Below are positions 51,317-58,950 of a stretch of 64,000 bases of DNA, one piece after another. The stretch is from Agromyces soli. GTDB lineage: Bacteria > Actinomycetota > Actinomycetes > Actinomycetales > Microbacteriaceae. Location: NCBI RefSeq assembly GCF_022811605.1, contig NZ_CP094533.1, positions 310,001 through 374,000 of the forward strand, read 5' to 3'. The translations under genes and the position numbers were made by a program. Positions within the stretch are counted from its first letter, which is position 1; the number at the start of each line of letters is the position of its first letter. The notes under the pieces are model-generated. The model was not told where the DNA came from. It did not search any database and saw only the letters and a program-made list of their open reading frames with translations.

Positions 51317-51988
51317 TCAGAGCAGGCGGCGGGCGGTCGCCCAGGCGGTGAGCTCGTGGCGGCTCGAGAGCTGCAGCTTGCGGAGCACCGCCGAGACGTG
51401 CGTCTCCACCGTCTTCACGGAGATGAACAGCTCGGCCGCGACCTCCTTGTACGCGTAGCCGCGGGCGATGAGCCGCATCACCTCCTGCTCGCGCGCGGAG
51501 AGCCGGTCGAGCTCGTCGCCCGCGACGGCCGTCTCGCCGACCGCCGCACCGAAGGCGTCGAGCACGAAGCCCGCGAGCTTCGGCGAGAAGACCGCGTCGC
51601 CGGTGGCCACGGCGTGCACCGCCCGGCTCACCTCGCCGCCGGAGGAGCCCTTCGTGATGTAGCCGCGGGCGCCGGCGCGGATGACGCCGACGACGTCCTC
51701 CGCCTTGTCCGAGACGCTGAGCGCGAGGAAGCGCGTCGCGGGCAGCTCGGGCGCGGCCCGCCGGATCACCTCGGCGCCGCCCGTGCTGCCCGCGGGCACG
51801 GCGAGCCCGGGCAGGTGCACGTCGAGCAGCACGACGTCGGGCGCGGTCTCGACGACGACGGCGAGCGCCGACTCGACGTCGTGCGCCTCGCCGACGACGT
51901 CGATCGAGGCGTCGAGGTCGGCTTTCAGCCCGGAGCGGAAGATCGAGTGGTCGTCGACGACGACGACCCGGACGGATGCCTCAGCCAC
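51317..51988 (-). CDS. LuxR-type response regulator of the PspC sensor system
   Basis: 223 residues from GTG 51988. Receiver with Asp12-Asp13, Asp56 in VVLLDVHLPG and ITKGSSGG; an insertion (AVPAGSTGGAEVI) lengthens the alpha3 region. C-terminal LuxR domain (LSAREQEVMRLIARGYAYKE, TVETHVSAVLRKLQL). Its start overlaps the kinase stop by 8 bp. The likely regulon includes the divergent PspC membrane protein at 53296. Confidence 0.92.
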   Translation of the reverse strand: MAEASVRVVVVDDHSIFRSGLKADLDASIDVVGEAHDVESALAVVVETAPDVVLLDVHLPGLAVPAGSTGGAEVIRRAAPELPATRFLALSVSDKAEDVVGVIRAGARGYITKGSSGGEVSRAVHAVATGDAVFSPKLAGFVLDAFGAAVGETAVAGDELDRLSAREQEVMRLIARGYAYKEVAAELFISVKTVETHVSAVLRKLQLSSRHELTAWATARRLL

Positions 51989-53180
51989 GTGTTCCCCCTT
52001 CGCCGGGCGCCGCCGCCGGCATCCGCAGTCGCACCTGCGTGCCGACGCCGCCGACGCCCGGGCCGACCTCGGCCTCGCCGCCCGCGCGGCGCATCCGGCC
52101 CACGATCGACTGCCGCACGCCGAGCCGGTCGGCGGGCACGTCCTCGAGCGAGAAGCCCTCGCCGCGGTCGCGGACGAAGACCTCGACGGCGTCCGGGCGG
52201 CCCTCCACGTAGACGGAGACCTCACCGCCCGCGTGCCGCGCCGCGTTCAGCATCGCCTCCCGGCTCGCGGCGGCGAGCTCGCCCGAGGCGCGCTCGCGCT
52301 GCTCGCCGACGACGACCACGTCGACGCTCACGGGGTACTCGATCTCGAGCACGGCGGCCACCTCGCGGAGCTCGGCGCCGAGGTCGCGGTCGGGCACGGC
52401 GTCGCCCGCGAAGAGCCACTCGCGCAGCTCCCGCTCCTGCGCCCTGGCGATGCGGGCGACCTCGCTCGTCGCGCCGGCCCGGTTCTGGATGAGGGCGAGC
52501 GTCTGCAGCACGGAGTCGTGCAGGTGCGCGGCGATCTCGCTGCGCTGCTCCTCGCGGATGCGGCGGGTGCGCTCCTCGCTGAGCTCCCGGAACCGGGTCA
52601 CGAGAGTGGGCGCGTAGACGAGGGCGATGCCGGCCACCGCGGCGAGGGCGACGGCGAAGGCGGGCCGCGGCGCCTCGCTCGCGGCCGGCCCGAACACGAT
52701 CACGACGGCGACGAGGGCGAGGGCGACCGTCGCGACGATCCGCACGGCGAACTCGTGCCGCGGGCCGCGGTCGGCGTCGGGCCGGTCGAGGAAGCCCGCC
52801 CAGGCGGATGCCGCGACGATGAGCCCCACGCCCGCGAGCGCGGGCCAGAACCAGGCGGGTCCGCCGGTGGGCGGTCCGCCGGAGACGGCGGCGAGGCCGA
52901 GCGGCACGGCGGCGGCCGCGAGCAGGATCCACGCGACGGGCGCCCGACGCTTCGGCGCCTGCTCGCCCGGCTGCCAGGGCGTGAGCGCCCAGAGCCAGAG
53001 ATAGAGCAGCAGGCCCGCCCCGCCGACGAGGCTCGTCAGCGCGAAGCCGAGGCGCACGAGCGCGACGGGCCAGCCGAGGTGTTCGGCGAGGCCGGCGGCG
53101 ACGCCCGTCGCCACGCAGTCGCGCGGGCGGGCGAGGCGGGGCACGACGCGGTCGTCGCCCGCCGCGGGGGCGGTGCTCAT
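51981..53180 (-). CDS. PspC-fused sensor histidine kinase
   Basis: 399 residues. An N-terminal PspC domain (CVATGVAAGLAEHLGWPVAL, about 22-41, with its membrane helix) is followed by several membrane segments, then a HisKA_3-type dimer domain with phospho-His about 201 in AAHLHDSVLQ and an ATPase domain (EAMLNAARHAGG, VRDRGEGFSLED). Kinases of this build sense envelope stress and work with LiaR-like regulators. ATG 53180 is taken; an ATG three codons upstream (53189) is also possible. Divergent from another PspC protein. Confidence 0.9.
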   Translation of the reverse strand: MSTAPAAGDDRVVPRLARPRDCVATGVAAGLAEHLGWPVALVRLGFALTSLVGGAGLLLYLWLWALTPWQPGEQAPKRRAPVAWILLAAAAVPLGLAAVSGGPPTGGPAWFWPALAGVGLIVAASAWAGFLDRPDADRGPRHEFAVRIVATVALALVAVVIVFGPAASEAPRPAFAVALAAVAGIALVYAPTLVTRFRELSEERTRRIREEQRSEIAAHLHDSVLQTLALIQNRAGATSEVARIARAQERELREWLFAGDAVPDRDLGAELREVAAVLEIEYPVSVDVVVVGEQRERASGELAAASREAMLNAARHAGGEVSVYVEGRPDAVEVFVRDRGEGFSLEDVPADRLGVRQSIVGRMRRAGGEAEVGPGVGGVGTQVRLRMPAAAPGEGGTRG

Positions 53181-53232
53181 GCCTGCCATCCAAGCAGACC
53201 GGGGCGTCGGCCCGGCCGCCCCTGGGCCCCGT

Positions 53233-53249
53233 TCAGGGTCGAATCAGGG
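53233..53249 (+). promoter_or_regulatory. Direct repeat TCAGGG, possible regulator site
   Basis: TCAGGG at 53233-53238 and 53244-53249, 11 bp apart (one helical turn), about 47-63 bp upstream of the start codon at 53296. Spacing is typical of activator sites; regulator unknown. Confidence 0.35.
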
Positions 53250-53283
53250 GTTCACCCCATCGCGGGCGGGACGCCGGGTGCGC

Positions 53284-53289
53284 CACGAT
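53284..53289 (+). promoter_or_regulatory. -10 element CACGAT for leaderless PspC gene
   Basis: CACGAT, 6 bases, ATG 53296; keeps A at -11 and T at -7. Confidence 0.45.
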
Positions 53290-53295
53290 CGAGGC

Positions 53296-54912
53296 ATGGA
53301 GACGAATCGCACCGCTCCCCCGGACGCCGAGGCGCCGCGGGACGAGCAGGGGGAACGCACGACCGACGGCCGGGGCACCGGTGGCGGAGCGGGCGGTTCG
53401 GCTCCGAACGGCGGCCCGGGCAGCGGCTTCTTCGCCGATCTGCGCCGGGCCGGGGTGCCGCGCCGCGAGGGCTGGATCGGCGGCGTCTGCGCCGGCGTGG
53501 CCGCCCGTATCGGCCTCGACCCGATCATCGTGCGCGGCATCGTCGTCGTGCTCGCCGTGCTCGGTGCGCCGTTCCTCCTGATCTACGCGGCCGCCTGGCT
53601 GCTGCTGCCCGACCTCGAGGGGCGCATCCACCTCGAACAGCTCTTCCGCGGGGTCGTCGACCCGGCCCTCGCCGGCATCGCCGTGCTGACCGTCGTCGGG
53701 ATCATCCCGCTCGTGCAGGGCGGCTGGCTCGGCTGGCGCTGGTGGCCCGATCTGCCCGCCCTCCCCGACCCGCTGTTCGGCGTCGACCTCTCGGTGCCGC
53801 TGCGGCTGTTCTGGGTGCTGCTGCTGCTCGGCGGGCTCGCCGCGCTCGTGGTGTGGCTCGTCCGGCGCGCGAGCGCCACCGGCGGAGTGGATGCCCCGGC
53901 CCAGGCGGCCCCGGCGCAGTCGGCTCCCGCCGAGACCGGGACCGGGTCCGCGGTTGCATCCGAGGCATCCGCTTCCGCCGCGACCGCCGCGTTCGCCGGG
54001 GAGGCACCGCCCGCGCCCGCCCCGCCGCCCGCGCCGCCGCTCGAGCCGAGCCCGGACGCCTCCGGCGAGGAGCTCGGCGCCTGGCGGCAGAGCCACGACG
54101 CGTGGCGCGCCGAGCACGCCGAGTGGCGGGCTGGCCAGGCCGAGGCCGATCGCCGCGCCCGCGCAGCCGCCGCCGAGGAGAACCGCGCGCAGGCCCGCGA
54201 GCTCATGGCCCGGGCCGACGCGGCGCGCGCCGCCCGGCGGGCGAGCCGTCCGCGGGCGAGCGCCGCGTTCGTGTTCACCGCGCTCGGCCTCGCGATCGTG
54301 GGCGGCGCGGTCGCCGCGATCGCCGCGATGTCGAGCACCAACACCGACGGCTTCGCCGTGCCGCTCTCGCTCGCGACCGCCGTGTGCGTCTTCGCCGCGG
54401 CCATGGTGATCGCCGCCCTGCGCCGGCGCCGCAGCGGCTGGCTCGCCTTCTTCGCCTCGGCGACGACCCTCGTCATGCTCGCCGCGACCGCGATCGCGGC
54501 GACGCTGCCGTCCGGCCGCCTGATCGGGCCCAACGCCTCCATCTCGCTCGCGAGCTCGCAGCGACTCGTGCAGCCGGTCGGCGACGCCTACCTGAGCCTC
54601 TACACCCCGCTCGGGGCGCCGGCCTCCGCGCCCGTCGTCGAGCTCTCGCAGGGCATCGGGCAGGCGTGGGTGTCGATCGACGAGAACGACCGGCTGCTGC
54701 TCGACACCGCGGGGGCCGGTGGGCTCAGCATCTGGGTCACCAACGGGCAGGGCGAGCTGGTGACGCTCGGACCGGACACGAGCGGCGGCCCCATCGTCGT
54801 CGGCGGGCCGGACGGCGTGGCCGACGACGACGCCCCCATCGACGCCAAGCTCGTGCTGCGCCAGTGGACGGGCGCCGTGTACGTCGAGATCCGATCGGAG
54901 ATGCAGGGATGA
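53296..54912 (+). CDS. PspC-domain membrane protein with C-terminal extracytoplasmic domain
   Basis: 538 residues. A Gly/Pro-rich head, then a PspC domain at about 55-110 (GWIGGVCAGVAARIGLDPII), further membrane helices to about 195, a long Ala/Pro/Glu- and Arg-rich cytoplasmic segment (200-320), three helices (about 325-410) and a terminal domain (about 420-538) that resembles LiaF-type cell-wall-active-antibiotic response domains. It probably reports envelope damage to the divergent kinase. ATG 53296 chosen for the leaderless-type promoter; the frame extends upstream without conservation. Confidence 0.85.
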   Translation: METNRTAPPDAEAPRDEQGERTTDGRGTGGGAGGSAPNGGPGSGFFADLRRAGVPRREGWIGGVCAGVAARIGLDPIIVRGIVVVLAVLGAPFLLIYAAAWLLLPDLEGRIHLEQLFRGVVDPALAGIAVLTVVGIIPLVQGGWLGWRWWPDLPALPDPLFGVDLSVPLRLFWVLLLLGGLAALVVWLVRRASATGGVDAPAQAAPAQSAPAETGTGSAVASEASASAATAAFAGEAPPAPAPPPAPPLEPSPDASGEELGAWRQSHDAWRAEHAEWRAGQAEADRRARAAAAEENRAQARELMARADAARAARRASRPRASAAFVFTALGLAIVGGAVAAIAAMSSTNTDGFAVPLSLATAVCVFAAAMVIAALRRRRSGWLAFFASATTLVMLAATAIAATLPSGRLIGPNASISLASSQRLVQPVGDAYLSLYTPLGAPASAPVVELSQGIGQAWVSIDENDRLLLDTAGAGGLSIWVTNGQGELVTLGPDTSGGPIVVGGPDGVADDDAPIDAKLVLRQWTGAVYVEIRSEMQG

Positions 54913-55433
54913 CGAAGCCGACCCCGGACCGCGAGGCCGAGACGAACGCCGAGGCCGAGGAGCGCGCCGAGACCGAGGTGCTCGCGCCCGCCGCGACCGC
55001 CGAGGCCGAGGTGCTCACGCCCGCCGCGACCGCCGAGACGCTGGTGCTCGCGCCCGTGCCGCCGACGCCGCCCGCCGCGCCCGCTGCCGAATCGCGAGTC
55101 GAGGCCGATGCGCCGTCCGCCCCCGTCGAGGGGCCGACGATCCGCTGGGGCGCGCTCGTCTGGGCGCTGCTCTTCCTGGCGATCGCCGGCACCACGATGT
55201 GGCTGCTCGTCTCGCCCGAGCGGCGTGACGCCGTGGGCGACTGGCTCGGTTCGGTGCATCCGCTCGTGCTCGTGCTCTCCGGCGTGATCGCCGTCGGCGT
55301 CGTGATCGCGCTCTTCGGCATCGTCGGACTCATCCGCCGCGGCGAGCGCGCCCGGCGCGGTCACCAGGCGGCGGGCAGCTCCCGCTCGCCGAGCGGCGTG
55401 AGCTCCGGCGGCATCGGCCACGCCAGCTCGTAG
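54909..55433 (+). CDS. Small membrane protein cotranslated with PspC protein
   Basis: 174 residues; ATGA overlap with the gene upstream. The first 75 residues are Glu/Ala/Pro-rich with near repeats (ETEVLAPAATAEAEVLTPAA), then two membrane helices (WGALVWALLFLAIAGTTMWL and VLVLSGVIAVGVVIALFGIV). No known domain. The last 24 codons overlap the convergent gene (55361-55433). Probably an accessory of the envelope-sensing module. Confidence 0.72.
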   Translation: MTKPTPDREAETNAEAEERAETEVLAPAATAEAEVLTPAATAETLVLAPVPPTPPAAPAAESRVEADAPSAPVEGPTIRWGALVWALLFLAIAGTTMWLLVSPERRDAVGDWLGSVHPLVLVLSGVIAVGVVIALFGIVGLIRRGERARRGHQAAGSSRSPSGVSSGGIGHASS

Positions 55434-55732
55434 CGGACGAGCGGTGCGTCGATCGCGCCGAAGTCGTCCTTCTTCACGACGATGCCGCGGGTGCTCACCT
55501 CGGTGATCCGCACGCGCAGCTCGGTGCCGTTCTCGAGGCGCAGCACGTAGGGGTCGGCGAGGTAGCGGATGCCGAGCTCCTCGAGCAGCGTCTCGCCGTC
55601 GAGCCAATCGACGGCGCCGCCGTGCTCGCGCCCGAGCAGGTCGACGGGCACGAAGCCCTCGCCCTCGGGGCGCAGCCAGCCGACGAGCTCGCCGTCCGGG
55701 CGGCGGTGTTCGATGAAGTCGCTGCGGTCCAC
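55361..55732 (-). CDS. Conserved hypothetical protein
   Basis: 123 residues from GTG 55732, 6 bases after TAGGCT on the minus strand. No membrane segment or signal peptide. VGWLRPEGEGFVPVDLLGRE and ELRVRITEVSTRGIVVKKDD suggest a compact all-beta cytoplasmic protein; I cannot name the family. Convergent overlap of 73 bp with the small membrane protein. Confidence 0.75.
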   Translation of the reverse strand: MDRSDFIEHRRPDGELVGWLRPEGEGFVPVDLLGREHGGAVDWLDGETLLEELGIRYLADPYVLRLENGTELRVRITEVSTRGIVVKKDDFGAIDAPLVRYELAWPMPPELTPLGERELPAAW

Positions 55733-55738
55733 CCGCCG

Positions 55739-55744
55739 AGCCTA
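55739..55744 (-). promoter_or_regulatory. -10 element TAGGCT for leaderless hypothetical gene
   Basis: Minus-strand TAGGCT, 6 bases, GTG 55732. Confidence 0.6.
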
Positions 55745-55869
55745 GCCCGCCTGCTCCTCCCCAGTGCCGCCGGTGACGGAACGCTCCACAGCTTCACGCC
55801 CGAGCCCGACGGCGCTCGGGCGATCGCGTAGGGTCGAAACACCGGGGGCCGAAACAGGAGGAGGGCGAG

Positions 55870-56073
55870 ATGACCGAGGTGCAGAGCTGGGTGCTCATCG
55901 GGGTGTTCGCGAGCGTCGTCATCGGCATGATGAGCTGGCAGACCGTGCATCTGAGTTCGCTGTTCCGCGCCGAGATCGGGCGGGCGACCGCCGAGCTCCG
56001 CACCGAGCTGGCGACGATCGACCGCGATGTGCAGGCGCTCACCCGCCGCGCCTTCGGCGGCGAGACCGGCTGA
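55870..56073 (+). CDS. Small single-pass membrane protein with coiled coil
   Basis: 67 residues with a strong AGGAGGAGG ribosome site. Residues 6-28 form a membrane helix (VLIGVFASVVIGMMSWQTV), followed by a Glu/Arg-rich amphipathic helix (RAEIGRATAELRTELATIDR) likely to form a coiled coil. Function unknown; size and build resemble small scaffolding or regulatory membrane proteins. Confidence 0.7.
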   Translation: MTEVQSWVLIGVFASVVIGMMSWQTVHLSSLFRAEIGRATAELRTELATIDRDVQALTRRAFGGETG

Positions 56074-56109
56074 GCCGCGAGGCGTGGTCGGGCGCCGCGA
56101 TCGAGGCCG

Positions 56110-57300
56110 CTAGATCTCGACGCCGACGAGCACGGGCTCCGGGTGCAGCACGATGCCGAACTCGGCCTGCACGCGGTGCCGCACGTAGCGCGCGAGTTCG
56201 GCGAGCTCGGCGGCCGTGGCCCCACCGCGGTTCGTCAGCGCCAGGGTGTGCTTCGACGAGACCGCGGCGCGCGAGCCGGGCAGGGCGAAGCCGCGACGGA
56301 TGCCGGCCTGCTCGATCAGCCACGCAGCCGAGAGCTTCACGAGCGGCTCGGCCGGCTCGGTCTCGGCGGGCGGCTCATCGTCTGCCGCGGCGAGCTCGGC
56401 CTGCAGCTCGAGGAAGGCGTCGAGCGGAGAGTGCGAGGCGAGCCGCGAGAGCGGCACGACCTCGTCGGGCTGCTCGGGCTCGAGGTACCAGCGCGGGGCG
56501 TCGGCGGGCAGCGTGCGCGCCACCTTCTCGGTGACGATCGGGTTCGTGAAGAAGGAGCCCGCGCTCACCGAGTCGGGGTCGGCGGGGTCGAGCACCATGC
56601 CCTTCGAGCCGCGCAGGGCGAGCACGGTCTCGCGCACCTTCGCAACCGGCGCGCGGTCGCCCGGCTGCACGCCGAGGGCGGCGGCCAACTGGGCGTAGGC
56701 GATGGGCCGGCCGATCGCCTCGCCGAGCACGGCGCGCTCGGCGGCCGTGTCGTGCAGCTGCACCTCGACGGCGACGACGACGCCGGCGAGCCCCTGCTTC
56801 AGCACCGAGGTGCGGTAGCCGAGCTCGAGCTCGTCGGCCGGCATCCAGCGCGGGGCGTCCGCGCCCTCGTCGAGGAACCAGACCCCGAGCAGCGCCTCCG
56901 ACAGCTCCTGGCCGTAGGCGCCGATGTTCTGCACCGGCGCGGCGCCGACCGAGCCGGGGATGCCCGAGAGCGCTTCGAGCCCCGAGTAGCCGTGGGCGAC
57001 GGTCCACGCGATGAAGCCGTCCCAGTTCTCGCCGGCCTGCACGCGCAGCCGCACCGAGCCCTCGGGGGCGCCGGGCAGCACCTCGATGCCGCTCGTCGCG
57101 ATGCGCACGACCGTGCCGTCGAAGCCCTCGTCGCCCGCGACGAGGTTCGAGCCGCCGCCGAGCACGAGCCAGGGCTCGCCCGAGCCCCAGACGCCGTGCA
57201 GCAGGTCGACGAGGTCGCGCTGCGTCGTCGCCGTCACGAGCCGCGAGATCGGCCCGCCGAGGCGGAGCGTCGTGAGCTCGGCGAAGCGTCCGCCCGTCAT
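56110..57300 (-). CDS. murB: UDP-N-acetylmuramate dehydrogenase
   Basis: 396 residues. FAD-binding LVLGGGSNLVAGDEGFDG, PGSVGAAPVQNIGAYGQE, the catalytic Ser in VSAGSFFTNP and a C-terminal Glu in the HPEPVLVG block define MurB. It reduces UDP-GlcNAc-enolpyruvate in peptidoglycan synthesis. Longer than E. coli MurB (342) because of an acidic insertion at about residues 285-325 (ELAAADDEPPAETEPAEP). Its ATG overlaps the hydratase gene by 4 bp. Confidence 0.95.
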   Translation of the reverse strand: MTGGRFAELTTLRLGGPISRLVTATTQRDLVDLLHGVWGSGEPWLVLGGGSNLVAGDEGFDGTVVRIATSGIEVLPGAPEGSVRLRVQAGENWDGFIAWTVAHGYSGLEALSGIPGSVGAAPVQNIGAYGQELSEALLGVWFLDEGADAPRWMPADELELGYRTSVLKQGLAGVVVAVEVQLHDTAAERAVLGEAIGRPIAYAQLAAALGVQPGDRAPVAKVRETVLALRGSKGMVLDPADPDSVSAGSFFTNPIVTEKVARTLPADAPRWYLEPEQPDEVVPLSRLASHSPLDAFLELQAELAAADDEPPAETEPAEPLVKLSAAWLIEQAGIRRGFALPGSRAAVSSKHTLALTNRGGATAAELAELARYVRHRVQAEFGIVLHPEPVLVGVEI

Positions 57301-57746
57301 CGTCCGCCGCGGTCGCCGAGCTCGACGCGCACCTGCGCCTTGCCGAGCACCGTCTCTTCCCCGACCTTCACGGTGAGGTCGATGCGGGCGACAGCGGTCT
57401 CGGCATCCAGCTGCCCGACCTTCGCGACGACCTGCACGACGGCGCCCAGCTCGGGGTCGACGACCACGGGCCGGGTGAAGCGCACCTGGTAGTCGACGAC
57501 GCGGCCGGGGTCGACCGCCCAGTCGACGACCGGCTGCACGGCGAAGCCCATGGTGAGCATGCCGTGCGCGAGCACGCCCGGCAGGCCGACCGACTTGGCG
57601 ACGTCGTCGCGGTAGTGGATCGGGTTGAAGTCGCCCGAGGCGCCCGCATAGCGGACGAGCGTGTCGCGGGTGAGCGCGAAGCTCTGCTCGGCGACGACGT
57701 CGCCCACCGCGAGCGAGGCGAACTCCGGGGTCTGCAGCGCGGCCAT
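57297..57746 (-). CDS. MaoC-fold (R)-specific dehydratase subunit, HadB-like
   Basis: 149 residues, hot-dog fold. The hydratase-2 motif is visible as YAGASGDFNPIHYRDDVAKS, with catalytic Asp and His, followed by GVLAHGMLTMGF. Such subunits dehydrate 3-hydroxyacyl-ACP/CoA in fatty or mycolic-type acid synthesis. Overlaps murB by 4 bp and shares one base with the partner subunit's stop. With the next gene it forms a HadA/HadB-like heterodimer. Confidence 0.9.
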   Translation of the reverse strand: MAALQTPEFASLAVGDVVAEQSFALTRDTLVRYAGASGDFNPIHYRDDVAKSVGLPGVLAHGMLTMGFAVQPVVDWAVDPGRVVDYQVRFTRPVVVDPELGAVVQVVAKVGQLDAETAVARIDLTVKVGEETVLGKAQVRVELGDRGGR

Positions 57747-58192
57747 CAGTCCTCCCCTCGCACGACGAGCGTCGAGATCGCGGTGACGACGTGCGCGCCG
57801 TCAGCGTCGGTGATCGTGGATTCGGCCGTCACCATGGCGTGGGCGCCGAGCGACTTCACGCTCGTGACGGCGAGCGTGGCGGTCAGCAGGTCGCCGGCGA
57901 CGATCGGCCGGCTCTGCGTGAACTGCTGGCTGCCGTGCACGACGCGCGAGAAGTCGATGCCCGCGTCGGGCTCGGCGAGCAGTTGCGCGAGCGTCTGCTC
58001 CTGGATGACGACCGCGAAGGTCGGCGGAGCGACGACGTCGGCGTAGCCGGCCGCCTGGGCGGCCTCGGGGTCGAGCGAGATCGGCGTGGAGGCGAGCACG
58101 GCGCGGGCGAACTCGCGCACCTTCTCGCGGCCGACGAGGTACGGCGCGGTCGGCGGGAACTCCCGGCCGACGAGTTCGGGATTCACGGACAC
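57746..58192 (-). CDS. MaoC-type dehydratase N-terminal-domain subunit, HadA-like
   Basis: 148 residues. GREFPPTAPYLVGREKVREF is the FAS1/MaoC N-terminal domain start, and VVHGSQQFTQSRPIVAGD is the conserved loop; it lacks the catalytic D-x-x-x-x-H pair found in the HadB-like partner, as expected of the non-catalytic, substrate-holding subunit. GTG 58192 lies exactly 6 bases after TAGACT, and that -10 lies in the loop of a terminator hairpin from the gene behind it. First gene of the hadA-hadB-murB operon. Confidence 0.9.
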   Translation of the reverse strand: MSVNPELVGREFPPTAPYLVGREKVREFARAVLASTPISLDPEAAQAAGYADVVAPPTFAVVIQEQTLAQLLAEPDAGIDFSRVVHGSQQFTQSRPIVAGDLLTATLAVTSVKSLGAHAMVTAESTITDADGAHVVTAISTLVVRGED

Positions 58193-58219
58193 CCCGCCAG
58201 TCTAGACGGCGGGGTGTCC
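58187..58219 (-). terminator. Terminator of DUF937 gene enclosing the hadA -10 element and start codon
   Basis: 12-bp perfect stem (58187-58198 with 58208-58219) and a 9-base loop. The loop contributes TAGACT (minus strand, 58204-58199), the -10 for hadA, whose GTG lies in the other arm. Located 7 bp after the DUF937 stop. Confidence 0.7.
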
Positions 58220-58225
58220 GGAGGC

Positions 58226-58849
58226 TCAGCGCTTGCCGCCGCCGAGCAGCCCGCCGAGTCCGCCGAGCAGATCGCCCAGGCCGCCGCCCTGCGCCTGCGA
58301 GCCACCGCCCGAGCCACCGCCGAACAGGCCGCCGAGCAGATCGCCCAGGCCGCCGCCCTGCGCCTGCGAGCCACCGCCCGAGCCACCGCCGAGCAGGCCG
58401 CCGAGCAGGTCGCCGATGCCGCCGCCCTGGCTCTCGCCGCCCGCGGACTTCTTGGTGAACTGCTGCGCGAGGAAGCTCAGCACGATCGGGGCGAGGATCG
58501 GCAGCAGCTTGCCGATGAGGTCACCGGCCCCGCCGCCCTGCTTCTGGTCGAGGGCCTGGACGACCTGGTCGGTGTTCTGGCCGAAGACGTTCTTCACGAT
58601 CTTCTTGCCGTCCTCCTCGTCGACGTCGGCGAGGTTCACGCCGCCCTCGACGAGCGCCGGGTCGTGCTTCGAGACGGCCTTCTGCAGCGAGGCGGCGCCG
58701 GCCTGGTCCTGCGCGTTCGCGCCCATGCCGGCGAGGAGGGCGGGCAGCGCCTGCTCGACCGCCTGGGTCGCGGTGGCCTCGTCGACGCCGAGCTTCTTCG
58801 CGATGTCGCCGATGGGGAGGCTGCTCATGAGCTCGTCGAGTGCTGCCAT
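58226..58849 (-). CDS. DUF937 protein with Gly-rich tandem repeats
   Basis: 207 residues; AAGGAG precedes the ATG. Residues 1-130 are a helical DUF937 domain (LGVDEATATQAVEQALPALL, KHDPALVEGG, VVQALDQKQGGG). The C-terminal 70 residues consist of Gly/Ser/Gln blocks and GDLLGGLFGGG-like blocks repeated with a 23-residue (69-bp) period, plausibly flexible or amyloid-prone. No signal peptide. Function unknown. Confidence 0.85.
   Translation of the reverse strand: MAALDELMSSLPIGDIAKKLGVDEATATQAVEQALPALLAGMGANAQDQAGAASLQKAVSKHDPALVEGGVNLADVDEEDGKKIVKNVFGQNTDQVVQALDQKQGGGAGDLIGKLLPILAPIVLSFLAQQFTKKSAGGESQGGGIGDLLGGLLGGGSGGGSQAQGGGLGDLLGGLFGGGSGGGSQAQGGGLGDLLGGLGGLLGGGKR
58262..58430. repeat. 69-bp in-frame tandem repeat (about 2.5 copies)
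   Basis: Units begin at 58262, 58331 and 58400 (GCCGAGCAG...). The first two are nearly identical, the third partial and divergent. Period 69 bp equals 23 codons of the DUF937 tail; an obvious site for slippage. Confidence 0.85.
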
Positions 58850-58950
58850 TGGTGCGTCTCCTTCTGGCGCCCGCGGACGGGGCGTCCCGCGTTCACGGTA
58901 GCTGGACGGATGCCTCGGACGGAAGGGGACACCTCCGCCGCCGCGCCCCG

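Noticed and set aside
51681..55433. A 1250-codon open frame on the plus strand
   Set aside because: Most of it is antisense or out of frame to the kinase, regulator and PspC genes. Only its last 174 codons (54909-55433) form a plausible protein, reported separately.
58262..58430. Possible CRISPR-like repeat
   Set aside because: Units are directly adjacent, in frame and 69 bp long with no spacers; they encode the Gly-rich tail of the DUF937 protein.
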